Origin: Arcobacter sp. | Lineage (GTDB): Bacteria; Campylobacterota; Campylobacteria; Campylobacterales; Sulfurimonadaceae | DNA length: 64,000 bases | Assembly (NCBI GenBank): GCA_024637195.1 | Contig: JAGXFN010000011.1 | Location: forward strand, 1-64,000 | Direction: 5' to 3' | Shown here: in pieces, positions 26,951 to 35,103 of the stretch | Layout of the letters: each line of letters begins with the position of its first letter | Position numbering within the stretch: the stretch's first letter is position 1 | The notes under the pieces: generated by a model | What the model saw: only the letters and a program-made list of their open reading frames with translations | The model's database searches: none | What the model was told of the DNA's origin: nothing | Position numbers and translations under genes: made by a program

Positions 26951-28057
26951 ATGGAAGAGTTACAGCACATAATGGAAGAGGTTTTTTTAGGAAATAGTGT
27001 TATGCAGTGGCTTCTCTCATTTTGTATCTTTTTCTTCTTTATCCTCTTGCGCCGTCCTTTTGCCCAGATCTCAATCGAGATTTTGCACAAGGCAAGTACT
27101 AAAACCAAGAACACCGTGGACGATCTGATCATCACCCTTTTAGAACCGCCTCTGCGCCTTCTCATTGTCCTTCTTGGCTTCTATGGCATGTTTGCCTTTT
27201 TGAAGCTTTCGGCTGAAATGGATGTCTTTGTTTTGCACTTCTTTCGCTCAATGTTCGCCTTTACCCTCTTTTGGGCACTTTACCGCATCAGCGATAGTAT
27301 CAGCACTGTTTTGCATGAACATAAAAACAAACTCAAAAACACCCTGCGTTCCGACCTGACAATCTTCTTCATCAAAGTGGTCAAGTTTGTCCTCCTTGTC
27401 ATGGGCTTTGTCGTCATCGTCCAGGAGTGGGGCTACAACTTTACGGGCTTTTTGGCCTCCTTGGGTCTGGGTGGTCTGGCCTTCGCCCTGGCAGCAAAAG
27501 ACACGGCGGCAAACCTTTTCGGCTCACTGGTCATCTTCTCCGACAAGCCTTTTGATGTGGGCGACTGGATAAAGACACCCGACGTTGAAGGCACCGTCGA
27601 GAGTATCGGCATGCGTTCAACCCGTATCCGTACCTTTGAAAAAGCCCTTGTCGCTGTTCCCAATGCGACCCTGGCCAACAGCCCCATCACCAACTGGTCG
27701 CGTATGACGATGCGCCGCATCAAGATGACGATAGGGGTGACCTATTCCACGACTTCGATGCAGATGCAAAACATCCTAGCCGATCTCCGAACGATGCTCA
27801 ACAATGACGAGGATATCAACCAGCAGACGATCATGGTCAACTTTACCGACTTTCAGGACTCTTCACTGGGGATCTTCTGCTACTTCTTCACCAACACGAC
27901 AAACTGGCAGGAGTACTTGATGGTGCGCGAGCGGATCAACCTGTCCATCATGAATATCATCGAGGACAACAAGGCCGGCTTTGCCTTCCCGTCGCAATCG
28001 CTCTATATCGAGAGCCTACCGGAGACACTACCCTCATCACCAAAGGCCAACGCATGA
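26951..28057 (+). CDS. MscS-family mechanosensitive channel
   Basis: 368 residues. Several N-terminal helices are followed by the pore helix region (FLASLGLGGLAFALAAKD), then the MscS beta domain (KPFDVGDWIKTPDVEGTVE, TRIRTFEKALVAVPNA). The C-terminal part forms the cytoplasmic cage. Such channels release solutes on hypo-osmotic shock. Its stop overlaps the next lipoprotein start (ATGA), tying it to the lipoprotein operon. Confidence 0.93.
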   Translation: MEELQHIMEEVFLGNSVMQWLLSFCIFFFFILLRRPFAQISIEILHKASTKTKNTVDDLIITLLEPPLRLLIVLLGFYGMFAFLKLSAEMDVFVLHFFRSMFAFTLFWALYRISDSISTVLHEHKNKLKNTLRSDLTIFFIKVVKFVLLVMGFVVIVQEWGYNFTGFLASLGLGGLAFALAAKDTAANLFGSLVIFSDKPFDVGDWIKTPDVEGTVESIGMRSTRIRTFEKALVAVPNATLANSPITNWSRMTMRRIKMTIGVTYSTTSMQMQNILADLRTMLNNDEDINQQTIMVNFTDFQDSSLGIFCYFFTNTTNWQEYLMVRERINLSIMNIIEDNKAGFAFPSQSLYIESLPETLPSSPKANA

Positions 28058-29031
28058 AAAGACTCTCACTTGTGCTGCTCACCTTGCTCCTTATAGGCTG
28101 TGGCGGAGCCAAACAGCCCGAAGCGATCTCCTACCCGTCCTGGTATCTCAACCCGCCTCAAAATAATGGCAGCTCCTTATACGGGGTAGGCGAAGGACGC
28201 GATATCGCATCGGCCAAGATCTCCGCGCTCAATGCTATAGCAGGCTCCCTCTCCGTCACGGTAAGCTCCGAATTTAAAAAGAGCGAATCAAGCAGCAGCT
28301 TCAACGGGCGCGAAAATGCTTACCACTCCGCCATGAACACCCTTAAAGCCGAAGTCAAAGAGATAGAGTTCAGCGACTACACCGTCGTGCAGAACCAAGC
28401 CCTCTCAGACAGTATCATTCTTCTCGTCGAGGTATCACGCTCCAAGCTTTTCAATGATCAAAGAGCCAAACTCGCACAGTTCTCGAAAGAACTTCAGGCT
28501 GAACAGGGAAACATCGCACGCAAATCGCCCCTGCAACAGGCCTATGCTTATGAGCAGAGCATGAACAAGACACAAAAACTCACCGCCCTGGCCCTGCTTG
28601 CCAAGAGTATAAATGCCGATTTTGACACCGCGCCCGCTCTCGCACAGGCCGCACAGATCAAGCAGTCCAAAACAGATGCTCTGCGAAGCGCAAAAGTCAC
28701 TGTCACGGCAGACCCGGAGGCAAGCGTGTTTGTGGATGCACTCAAAGAGGGGCTCAACGAAGCCGGTATACAGACTGTCTCTAGCGGTGCCAACACCCAT
28801 ATCCATCTGAAAAACAGTTTTCAGACCGATGAGATCTACGGTTTCACTATCGTCAAGGCCACCCTCTTGTTTTCGACCAAAGATGCCCAGCAAAAAAACA
28901 TCGCGACAAAAAGCATCATCCTCAACGGAAAATCCCGATATGACGCTGAAAAAGCCAAACACAGTGCCGCTCAGGCGCTCACACTTAAGATCAGGCAAGA
29001 GGGTATTTATGCTGTTGTCGGTATCCAATAA
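28054..29031 (+). CDS. LPP20-family lipoprotein 1
   Basis: 325 residues with lipobox LIGC (Cys16). The LPP20-like domain follows: PSWYLNPPQ, LYGVGEGRDIASAKISALN and a VSSEFKKSES stretch, then a long C-terminal extension (about 170-325) with VTVTADPEASVF and a Ser/Lys-rich end. LPP20/FlgP-type proteins form outer-membrane-associated structures, including flagellar basal disks in Campylobacter and FlgP in Vibrio. It is coupled to mscS upstream and lies 12 bp before a CsgG/FlgT-like lipoprotein. Confidence 0.8.
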   Translation: MKRLSLVLLTLLLIGCGGAKQPEAISYPSWYLNPPQNNGSSLYGVGEGRDIASAKISALNAIAGSLSVTVSSEFKKSESSSSFNGRENAYHSAMNTLKAEVKEIEFSDYTVVQNQALSDSIILLVEVSRSKLFNDQRAKLAQFSKELQAEQGNIARKSPLQQAYAYEQSMNKTQKLTALALLAKSINADFDTAPALAQAAQIKQSKTDALRSAKVTVTADPEASVFVDALKEGLNEAGIQTVSSGANTHIHLKNSFQTDEIYGFTIVKATLLFSTKDAQQKNIATKSIILNGKSRYDAEKAKHSAAQALTLKIRQEGIYAVVGIQ

Positions 29032-29043
29032 ACAGGAGTTCAC

Positions 29044-30051
29044 ATGATCAGATCCTTCACTTCCTTCTTGCTTATACTGCTTTTTCTCAGCGGTTGCGGT
29101 GCCTCAATCGACTCTTTGGAAGCCTATACGCCGGTTCCTCTTGAAAACTCGGCCTTTATGCCGACAAAAGAAGAGATAAAAAGCGGCAAGACCAAGGTGA
29201 TCCTCACCCCTATCAATGATGCCAGTTTTATGTTGGCACAAAAAGCCAACCTTGGACAGTCTCTTTATGTTGAACTTGAACGTCAGCTTAGCACAAGCGG
29301 TACGGTCGAAATCCTCGACCGCACCGCCTCTGAAAAATTCGAAAAAGAGATCCGTCTTAGTGAGCTGAACCAAGCATCAAAAATGAGTGAAGTCGATCTC
29401 TTTGTTGCAAAATACGCGATCTCAGGGAGCCTCTCCAATGCCCAGTTTGTCTCACGTTTTGTTGAGACACAGCGCTGGCAGGACAAAGAAGGAAAGACCC
29501 ATATCATTCCCGCGCACTATATCTACACTGCCTCAGTAAGCGGCATCCTCAAGATCTATGCGATCCCTTCGATGAAGGTCTTAAAGACCATAGAGTTTTC
29601 AGATAGTGCCCGACGGACCGGAGACATCTACTACCCTGCAGATGTAGGGGGCATGTTAAACCAAGCGGGACGCTCGGCGATCCACTCCACCCGTCATGAC
29701 TTTAAAAACTACCTCGCACCAAAGGGCTACATCATGCAGCAACGCAGTGACGGGGAGAAGAAGATAGTCCAGGTCAACATCGGAAAAGCCGACGGACTTG
29801 AAACAGGAGAAGAAGTAGATATCTATTCGGTCCGCAGCAATACAAACCCCTTCACTCAGGAGGAGGAGGTAGAGAGTGTGAAAATCGCCAAGGGACTTAT
29901 CTCGGACAAACTTAATGCACACCACGCCTGGATCATAATTGAAGAGCAGCACCAAGAGATAAAGCTGGGCGACTATATCAAGGCCAACTACTCCAAAGAG
30001 TTTTTTGACTACGTCAATGATTTTGCAAAAGAGTACAGCGGGATGATCTAA
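29044..30051 (+). CDS. Lipoprotein with CsgG/TolB-N-like and FlgT-C-like domains
   Basis: 335 residues, lipobox LSGC (Cys18). The middle (about 50-215) resembles the CsgG/FlgT-M fold: KTKVILTPINDAS, LYVELERQLSTSGTVEILDR, AKYAISGSLSNAQF. The C-terminal part (IVQVNIGKADGLETGEEVDI, later IKLGDYIKA) resembles the SH3-like FlgT-C domain. FlgT with FlgO and FlgP builds the H-ring around Vibrio flagella; this could be an analogous outer-membrane ring part, but that is inference. The gene ends 3 bp before the promoter of the third lipoprotein. Confidence 0.7.
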   Translation: MIRSFTSFLLILLFLSGCGASIDSLEAYTPVPLENSAFMPTKEEIKSGKTKVILTPINDASFMLAQKANLGQSLYVELERQLSTSGTVEILDRTASEKFEKEIRLSELNQASKMSEVDLFVAKYAISGSLSNAQFVSRFVETQRWQDKEGKTHIIPAHYIYTASVSGILKIYAIPSMKVLKTIEFSDSARRTGDIYYPADVGGMLNQAGRSAIHSTRHDFKNYLAPKGYIMQQRSDGEKKIVQVNIGKADGLETGEEVDIYSVRSNTNPFTQEEEVESVKIAKGLISDKLNAHHAWIIIEEQHQEIKLGDYIKANYSKEFFDYVNDFAKEYSGMI

Positions 30052-30054
30052 CAT

Positions 30055-30082
30055 TTGACTCTTGGGAAAAATTTGCTACAAT
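30055..30082 (+). promoter_or_regulatory. Sigma-70-type promoter of third lipoprotein
   Basis: TTGACT (30055-30060) and TACAAT (30077-30082) are 16 bp apart with TGC before the -10. This is among the best promoters in the window and suggests separate, strong expression of the small LPP20 lipoprotein. Confidence 0.65.
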
Positions 30083-30107
30083 AACCACATCAACATAAGG
30101 AATTCGT

Positions 30108-30698
30108 ATGAAAAAAAGCATTGGATCTATTTTTTTAGCTGCCGCTATGGCTGCCACATTTTCAGGCTGTGCCGACAAGGCTGCCGGTGTAAGCGCTGAA
30201 GAAAAGGCTGATTTTCGTTGCCGTATCAATGACGCATTAGCCCCTGAATGGGCATGCGGAAGCGAGAGCGTTGACGGAGCGATCACTGCTGTCGGTTCGG
30301 CGCCTATGAGCAAGCTTGGCGAAGGTTTTTCACGCCGCGAAGCGATCGCCAACGGCCGTTCAAACCTGGCGCAGCAGATCCAGACACTGGTCAAAGACAA
30401 GGTCGAGACCTTTTCACGTTCAACCGGTGTAGGCGGCGATGAAGTAGCCGACAAGGTCTCTACACAAGTCTCCAAGCAGGTTGCAAAAGTAACGCTGAAC
30501 GGCTCCAAGCAGATCAAGCGCTGGCAAGATCCGACAAACAACGACATCTATGTCCTGATCGGTGTAGACGAAGGCGCGATGAATCAAGAGGTCAAGAACA
30601 GCGTAAAATCTTCTTACAAGAACGACAGTGCACTTTGGCAGCAGTTTCAGGCCAAACAAGGTCTAGAAGGTCTTGAAAAAGAGTTTCCGACAGATTGA
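30108..30698 (+). CDS. LPP20-family lipoprotein 2
   Basis: 196 residues, lipobox FSGC (Cys21). The LPP20 pattern is clear: ITAVGSAPMSKLG, FSRREAIANGRSNLAQQIQT, then SKQVAKVTLNGSKQIKRW and DIYVLIGVDE. Compared with lipoprotein 1 it has only the core domain. The short size and strong own promoter fit an abundant outer-membrane lipoprotein of the Lpp20/FlgP kind. It is the last of three consecutive lipoprotein genes. Confidence 0.85.
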   Translation: MKKSIGSIFLAAAMAATFSGCADKAAGVSAEEKADFRCRINDALAPEWACGSESVDGAITAVGSAPMSKLGEGFSRREAIANGRSNLAQQIQTLVKDKVETFSRSTGVGGDEVADKVSTQVSKQVAKVTLNGSKQIKRWQDPTNNDIYVLIGVDEGAMNQEVKNSVKSSYKNDSALWQQFQAKQGLEGLEKEFPTD

Positions 30699-30707
30699 TA
30701 CGAGTCA

Positions 30708-30726
30708 GAGCAGATCTTTTCTGCTC
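30708..30726 (+). terminator. Hairpin after third lipoprotein gene
   Basis: Stem GAGCAGA (30708-30714) pairs with TCTGCTC (30720-30726) around a five-base loop, 10 bp after the stop. No U-tract follows, so termination strength is uncertain. Confidence 0.4.
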
Positions 30727-30845
30727 ACCTCCCCTGCACTTCTTATGCACCCCCTTCACTGCAATAGATCAAATTACTGCCCCAAAAGAGTTATATCAAT
30801 TATAAGCAAACGTTAAGAAAAATATTTTTTTAGTCGCTAACCTGC

Positions 30846-30851
30846 TATAAT
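30846..30851 (+). promoter_or_regulatory. Extended -10 of der
   Basis: TATAAT preceded by TGC, 32 bp before the der start, with a T-run (30824-30831) at the -35 distance, the usual pattern of this phylum. Confidence 0.55.
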
Positions 30852-30883
30852 TACGTAATTAAAACTGGAACTGAGCATAAAAT

Positions 30884-32482
30884 ATGAAAAAACTGGCCAT
30901 AATCGGACGCCCTAATGTGGGAAAGAGTTCTCTCTTCAACCGTCTCCTAAAACAGCGTGACGCTATCACATCAGATCAGGCAGGCACGACCCGAGATGTT
31001 AAAAAACGCATCGCAAAGATCCTTGACAAAGAGATACAGATCCTCGATACCGGCGGACTGGACAAGGGCTGCGAGCTTTTTGACAAGATCAAAGAAAAAG
31101 CCGTAAAAGCGGCCTATGAAGCCGACATCGTCTTGTACATGACTGACGGCAAGACCATCCCAAATGATGAAGACAAGAAGTTCTTTTACGAACTCCAAAC
31201 GATGGGAAAAGCCGTCGCTCTTGTTGTCAACAAGATCGACAACGATAAGATGCAAGAAAAGCTTTGGGACTATTATGAGTTCGGCACGGAGACGATCTTC
31301 GGTATCTCTGTCTCGCACAACCGACACATCGTCAAGCTTGTCGAGTGGATCTACGAGCAGCTTTCCGACAGTCCCGTAGCACAAAATATCGAAGAGAATG
31401 AGACCGGCGGCGAGATCTTAGAGCCTGAGATGGAAGATGAAGAGGCTTTTTATGACGCCTTCGATGATGAAGAAGAGGAAAAAGAAGATCCTACTGTTTT
31501 CGAGCAGAACGACAACACCCGCTTTTACGATCCCGAGCGTCTAAATCAGGTCAAAGTCGCTATCATCGGGCGCGTCAACGTGGGAAAAAGCTCGTTGCTA
31601 AATGCTCTCATCGGTGAAGACCGCTCTGTTGTGAGCAGCATCGCAGGCACGACGATCGATCCTATTGATGAGATGATAGAAGTCGGCGACAAGCGCGTCA
31701 CCTTCGTGGATACGGCAGGTCTGCGCCGCCGTGGAAAGATCCTAGGGATTGAAAAATTCGCGCTTATGCGTACCAAAGAGATGCTCAAAGATGCGGACAT
31801 TGCCTTGCTTGTTCTGGACGCTTCCGAGCCGTTTAAAGACCTTGACGAAAAGATCGCGGGTTTGATTGACGACAACCGTCTGGGCTGTATCATCGTGCTT
31901 AACAAATGGGACCTGACAGACAAAGATTTCGAGAAGTTCACTCAGGAAGTGCGTTCACGTTTCAAGTTCCTGCACTATGCACCGATCATCACGATCTCGG
32001 CATTGACGCATCAGCGCGTCAACCGCATCATGGACAAGATCTTGGAGATCAACGAGAACTACTCGCAGCGCATCGGCACCTCTAAGCTTAACCGTGTGCT
32101 CGAGCTGGCACAGCGTAAGCACCACCTTCCTTCTGTCAGAGGAAAGATCATCCGTATCTACTACGTCACGCAGTATGACATCCGTCCGCCGCGCATTGCG
32201 CTGGTCATGAACCGTCCCGAAGGTCTGCACTTTACCTATAGACGCTACCTGACCAACAAACTGCGTGAGGCCTTTAACTTTGAAGGAACTCCGGTTCTTT
32301 TCCATGCACGAAGTAAAAAACAGAAGACACATGTCTCGGATGAGCCCGACTATATTCTCGATACCTTCGGCGGCGTGTCAAGCGGCGAAGAGGAGGACTT
32401 CTATGAAGAACTCGACGATGATGAGATGCAAGACCTTGACGAGCATGATGACGACGACGGTTTTGTCGATATAGACAAATAA
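30884..32482 (+). CDS. der: Double-GTPase ribosome biogenesis protein Der (EngA)
   Basis: 532 residues. Two G domains in tandem: GRPNVGKSS (residue 7 on) with DTGG and NKID, and GRVNVGKSS (about 228 on) with DTAG and NKWD; then the KH-like domain. Der assists 50S assembly. It is longer than average Der because of an acidic linker between the G domains (about 170-210, with DAFDDEEEEKED) and a C-terminal acidic tail (DEHDDDD). Both occur in the bacterial family to varying degree. Confidence 0.95.
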   Translation: MKKLAIIGRPNVGKSSLFNRLLKQRDAITSDQAGTTRDVKKRIAKILDKEIQILDTGGLDKGCELFDKIKEKAVKAAYEADIVLYMTDGKTIPNDEDKKFFYELQTMGKAVALVVNKIDNDKMQEKLWDYYEFGTETIFGISVSHNRHIVKLVEWIYEQLSDSPVAQNIEENETGGEILEPEMEDEEAFYDAFDDEEEEKEDPTVFEQNDNTRFYDPERLNQVKVAIIGRVNVGKSSLLNALIGEDRSVVSSIAGTTIDPIDEMIEVGDKRVTFVDTAGLRRRGKILGIEKFALMRTKEMLKDADIALLVLDASEPFKDLDEKIAGLIDDNRLGCIIVLNKWDLTDKDFEKFTQEVRSRFKFLHYAPIITISALTHQRVNRIMDKILEINENYSQRIGTSKLNRVLELAQRKHHLPSVRGKIIRIYYVTQYDIRPPRIALVMNRPEGLHFTYRRYLTNKLREAFNFEGTPVLFHARSKKQKTHVSDEPDYILDTFGGVSSGEEEDFYEELDDDEMQDLDEHDDDDGFVDIDK

Positions 32483-32490
32483 AAACACCC

Positions 32491-32517
32491 GCTTTAAGAG
32501 CACTTGCGCTCTTAAGC
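32491..32517 (+). terminator. Terminator hairpin after der
   Basis: GCTTTAAGAGC pairs with GCTCTTAAGC (32508-32517) with one bulged T, 8 bp after the stop. A T-rich run follows a little later (32528-32532). Confidence 0.55.
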
Positions 32518-32641
32518 ACTTCTGCACTTTTTCAAACTTCCTCTCTCTCATTTTGTTTCATCAATTTAAACAATTGATATTTAATGCTCTTTTAAACAAT
32601 CTAAAGCTATAGTCAAAACAATGAACTCATAAGGAAATATT

Positions 32642-33061
32642 ATGAAACGGCCAGAAGCGATAGACGAAGAGGTTTACTTTGACGGGGGCTGTCTCATCTC
32701 CGAGACTGACACAAGCGGAAAGCTCACCTACGTTAACCGGAAGTTCTGCGAGATGTCGGGCTACAGCAAAGAAGAAGTGCTGGGTCACAGCCACTCTATC
32801 TTGCGCCATCCCGATATGCCGCGTGTAGCCTTTGAAGGGCTGTGGAAAACCATAAAAAAAGGCGAAAAATGGAGTGGTTATGTCAAAAATCTCCGCAAAG
32901 ACGGGAAATTTTACTGGGTCATTGTCGACATCATCGCCAAAAGAGATGAGCAGGATGCTATCATCGGCTACATCGCTTCGCGAAAGGTTCCCGACGGCAA
33001 GTTCGAGTCCACTAAAGAGCTTTACAAAAAACTCCTCGCAGAAGAGAACCAGACCCCTTAA
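32642..33061 (+). CDS. Single PAS-domain protein (Aer/CetB-like)
   Basis: 139 residues, essentially one PAS domain: GKLTYVNRKFCEMSGYSKEE, HSILRHPDMPRVAFEGLW, WSGYVKNLRKDGKFYWV. This is the FAD-binding aerotaxis-type PAS pattern, as in Aer and Campylobacter CetB. It has no kinase, transmitter or membrane helix, so it must signal through a separate partner, which is not in the window. It converges on hemJ with a 4-bp overlap. Confidence 0.85.
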   Translation: MKRPEAIDEEVYFDGGCLISETDTSGKLTYVNRKFCEMSGYSKEEVLGHSHSILRHPDMPRVAFEGLWKTIKKGEKWSGYVKNLRKDGKFYWVIVDIIAKRDEQDAIIGYIASRKVPDGKFESTKELYKKLLAEENQTP

Positions 33062-33492
33062 AAGGGCTTGACGATCACCATCGCCACGATCAGCAGCAGC
33101 AAGATGGTCGGCGCTTCATTGTAGAAGCGAAAAAACTTTCCGCTTTTGGTGCAGGTGTCGTTCAAAAGCTTCTTGCGGTAATACCCCATAGAGAAAAAAT
33201 ACCCGATCAAGATCGCTGCAAACAGAAGCTTGGCATGCAGCCAGCCGCCGCTTTGGAAGAGGCCCGGGTTAAGTGCTATCATAACCAGACCCGAGAGCAG
33301 CGTTGCCCAAAATGCGGGAACACCGATCGCGTAATAGATCTTACGCTCCATCACTTTCAAGACCTTGATAAAGTCTACATTCTCCACGTTTTCCATATGG
33401 TAGACAAAGAGCCGCGGCATGTAAAAGAGCACGGCAAACCAGGCTACCATCGAGATAACATGAAACCATTTTATCCAGAGGTAATATTCCAC
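33058..33492 (-). CDS. hemJ: Protoporphyrinogen oxidase HemJ
   Basis: 144 residues from the GTG at 33490-33492, which has AAAAGGA five bases upstream; a TTG at 33546 lacks such a site. Four helices; the first contains the conserved His in WIKWFHVISMVAWFAVLFYM. WLHAKLLFA and FRFYNEAPTILLL are further family stretches. HemJ oxidises protoporphyrinogen IX at the membrane in haem synthesis. hemB lies about 5 kb away. Confidence 0.85.
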   Translation of the reverse strand: MEYYLWIKWFHVISMVAWFAVLFYMPRLFVYHMENVENVDFIKVLKVMERKIYYAIGVPAFWATLLSGLVMIALNPGLFQSGGWLHAKLLFAAILIGYFFSMGYYRKKLLNDTCTKSGKFFRFYNEAPTILLLLIVAMVIVKPF

Positions 33493-33551
33493 TTCAATCC
33501 TTTTCAGTCTGTATTTATGATTAGCTAAGCTCGTATTATATGACAATAAAC

Positions 33552-33557
33552 TATAAT
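33552..33557 (+). promoter_or_regulatory. -10 element of trpS
   Basis: TATAAT, 27 bp before the trpS ATG, with AAGGA as ribosome site at 33574-33578. Confidence 0.5.
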
Positions 33558-33584
33558 TTCACCAATTGTTAACAAGGATAATTT

Positions 33585-34550
33585 ATGAAAGTATTTGCAG
33601 GTATCCAACCTTCGGGTGACCTACATATCGGTAACTATTTCGGTTCCATCAAGAAAATGATAGATCGACAGGAGAGTGACGATGTGTATGCTTTTCTTGC
33701 CAATTATCATGCGATGACGACCGTCACAGACGGACAGCGTCTGAGCGAATTGACCATGCAGGCGGCTACTGATTTTTTGGCACTGGGTATTAACCCTGAA
33801 AAGACGATGTTTTGGGTGCAGTCGGATGTCAAAGAGGTCCTTGAGCTATACTGGGTACTTTCGCAGCTGACACCGATGGGCTTTTTAGAACGGGCACACT
33901 CCTATAAAGACAAGGTAGCCAAGGGGATCAGCGCCAACCACTCGCTCTTCTCTTACCCTGTCCTTATGGCAGCAGATATCCTGCTTTTTGATTCTGAAGT
34001 CGTCCCTGTCGGAAAAGATCAGATCCAACACCTTGAGATCGCCAGAGATATCGCCGTGCGTTTTAATAACGAATATGGAGATATTTTCCACCTGCCTGAG
34101 TATCAAGTCGATGATGAAGTCGCCACTGTTCCGGGTATTGACGGTGCGAAGATGTCAAAATCGTACGGAAATACAATCAATATCTTCGGTGAAGAGAAAA
34201 GCATCCAAAAAACAATAAAAAAGATTGTCACCGATACAACAGCCCTTGATGAGCCAAAAGAGTATGAGAGCTGCAATATCTACGCCCTTGCCAAACTCTT
34301 TTTGGATAAGAACGGCCTGGAAGCTTTTGAAGAACGCTACAGGACACCAGGCGAAGGCTACGGGCACTTCAAGCTCTATCTGCACGATGTGATGTGGGAA
34401 TACTTCAGACCTTACCGCGAAAAACGTGAATATTATGCCGCACACCAAGATGAAGTACGCGATATCCTCAAAGCCGGCGCCCTAAAAGCCCGTGCTATAG
34501 CGCAGGAAAAGATGGAGACAGTCCGCTCTAAAACCGGCATAGCTTACTAA
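33585..34550 (+). CDS. trpS: Tryptophanyl-tRNA synthetase
   Basis: 321 residues. Class I signatures: GIQPSGDLHIGNYFGS (HIGN variant of HIGH) and KMSKSYGN. The protein charges tRNA-Trp. Its length and the GKDQIQHLEIARDIA stretch are typical. It carries the octamer GCTATAGC at 34494-34501, near the C-terminus. Confidence 0.96.
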   Translation: MKVFAGIQPSGDLHIGNYFGSIKKMIDRQESDDVYAFLANYHAMTTVTDGQRLSELTMQAATDFLALGINPEKTMFWVQSDVKEVLELYWVLSQLTPMGFLERAHSYKDKVAKGISANHSLFSYPVLMAADILLFDSEVVPVGKDQIQHLEIARDIAVRFNNEYGDIFHLPEYQVDDEVATVPGIDGAKMSKSYGNTINIFGEEKSIQKTIKKIVTDTTALDEPKEYESCNIYALAKLFLDKNGLEAFEERYRTPGEGYGHFKLYLHDVMWEYFRPYREKREYYAAHQDEVRDILKAGALKARAIAQEKMETVRSKTGIAY

Positions 34551-34658
34551 AAACTAAAACCGTCCTCTTAATAAGCTCGCCCCGCAGATATTAAAGGGAA
34601 TCTCACTAAAATCTCACTTTTAAACTATGGGCCAAACCGCCCCTATCAAGGACAATTA

Positions 34659-34865
34659 ATGTTTCAAGTATCTGTACCCCAGCAATGTGGCTGTTTTAGA
34701 AGAAGCGGAAAAGAGGCTTTGACCAGCTTTGAGAACAAAGACGATGCGCTCCTGTACGCACAAGAGTTGGCACATGAGATGAACAATGAATTTTGCAAAA
34801 AACATAATTTTTCTGTTTTAGAAGAGGGAAAAGATTTTATCATTATCATGGCAGCTTCAAACTAA
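34659..34865 (+). CDS. Small protein of unknown function
   Basis: 68 residues. A Cys-x-Cys segment (PQQCGCFRRSGKEA) is followed by an alternating helix-strand body (SFENKDDALLYAQELAHEMN, then KDFIIIMAAS). No family is recognised. AAGGA six to seven bases before the ATG and a strong terminator after it support a real gene. The CGC pair and single later Cys (EFCKKH) could bind metal. Confidence 0.75.
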   Translation: MFQVSVPQQCGCFRRSGKEALTSFENKDDALLYAQELAHEMNNEFCKKHNFSVLEEGKDFIIIMAASN

Positions 34866-34874
34866 GACCTGCAA

Positions 34875-34901
34875 GAGGCACAGGCTGCCTCATCTTTTTT
34901 T
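34875..34901 (+). terminator. Rho-independent terminator after small protein gene
   Basis: GAGGCA (34875-34880), loop CAGGC, TGCCTC (34886-34891), followed by ATC and seven T. Good classical structure, 10 bp after the stop at 34865. Confidence 0.85.
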
Positions 34902-34925
34902 AAAACAAAACCCATTACTCATAGA

Positions 34926-35103
34926 CTAGCGATGCAGATCTAACCAGACCGTCCAGGTGCTAATTCTATCTGCATCTAGCGATGCAGATCTAACCAGACC
35001 ATCCAGGTGCTAATTCTATCTGCATCTAGCGATGCAGATCTAACCAGACCATCCAGGTGCTAATTCTATCTGCATCTAGCGATGCAGATCTAACCAGACC
35101 ATC
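34926..35103. repeat. 50-bp tandem repeat built from the argF 3' end
   Basis: Three full 50-bp units (34926-34975, 34976-35025, 35026-35075) are followed by a fourth partial copy of 28 bp at 35076-35103, which is the real 3' end of argF with its stop. The units differ by a single base (G at 34951, A in the others). Each unit has inverted arms GATGCAGAT and ATCTGCATC that can fold as a 9-bp stem. On the minus strand each unit also holds a 12-codon frame (ATG directly after TAG). The region lies between two genes ending towards each other. Confidence 0.95.

Noticed and set aside
30061-30077. Sigma-54 promoter (TTGGG...TTTGC) before the third lipoprotein
   Set aside because: The GG-GC spacing is one base short of the strict -24/-12 distance, and a good sigma-70 promoter overlaps it.
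30014-30547. 177-codon minus-strand frame across lipoprotein 2 and 3
   Set aside because: It spans an evident promoter and a lipoprotein signal on the other strand; Ser/Ala-rich shadow.
34926-35103. CRISPR-like array
   Set aside because: Units are contiguous and identical to one base, with no unique spacers and no cas genes; it is a plain tandem repeat.
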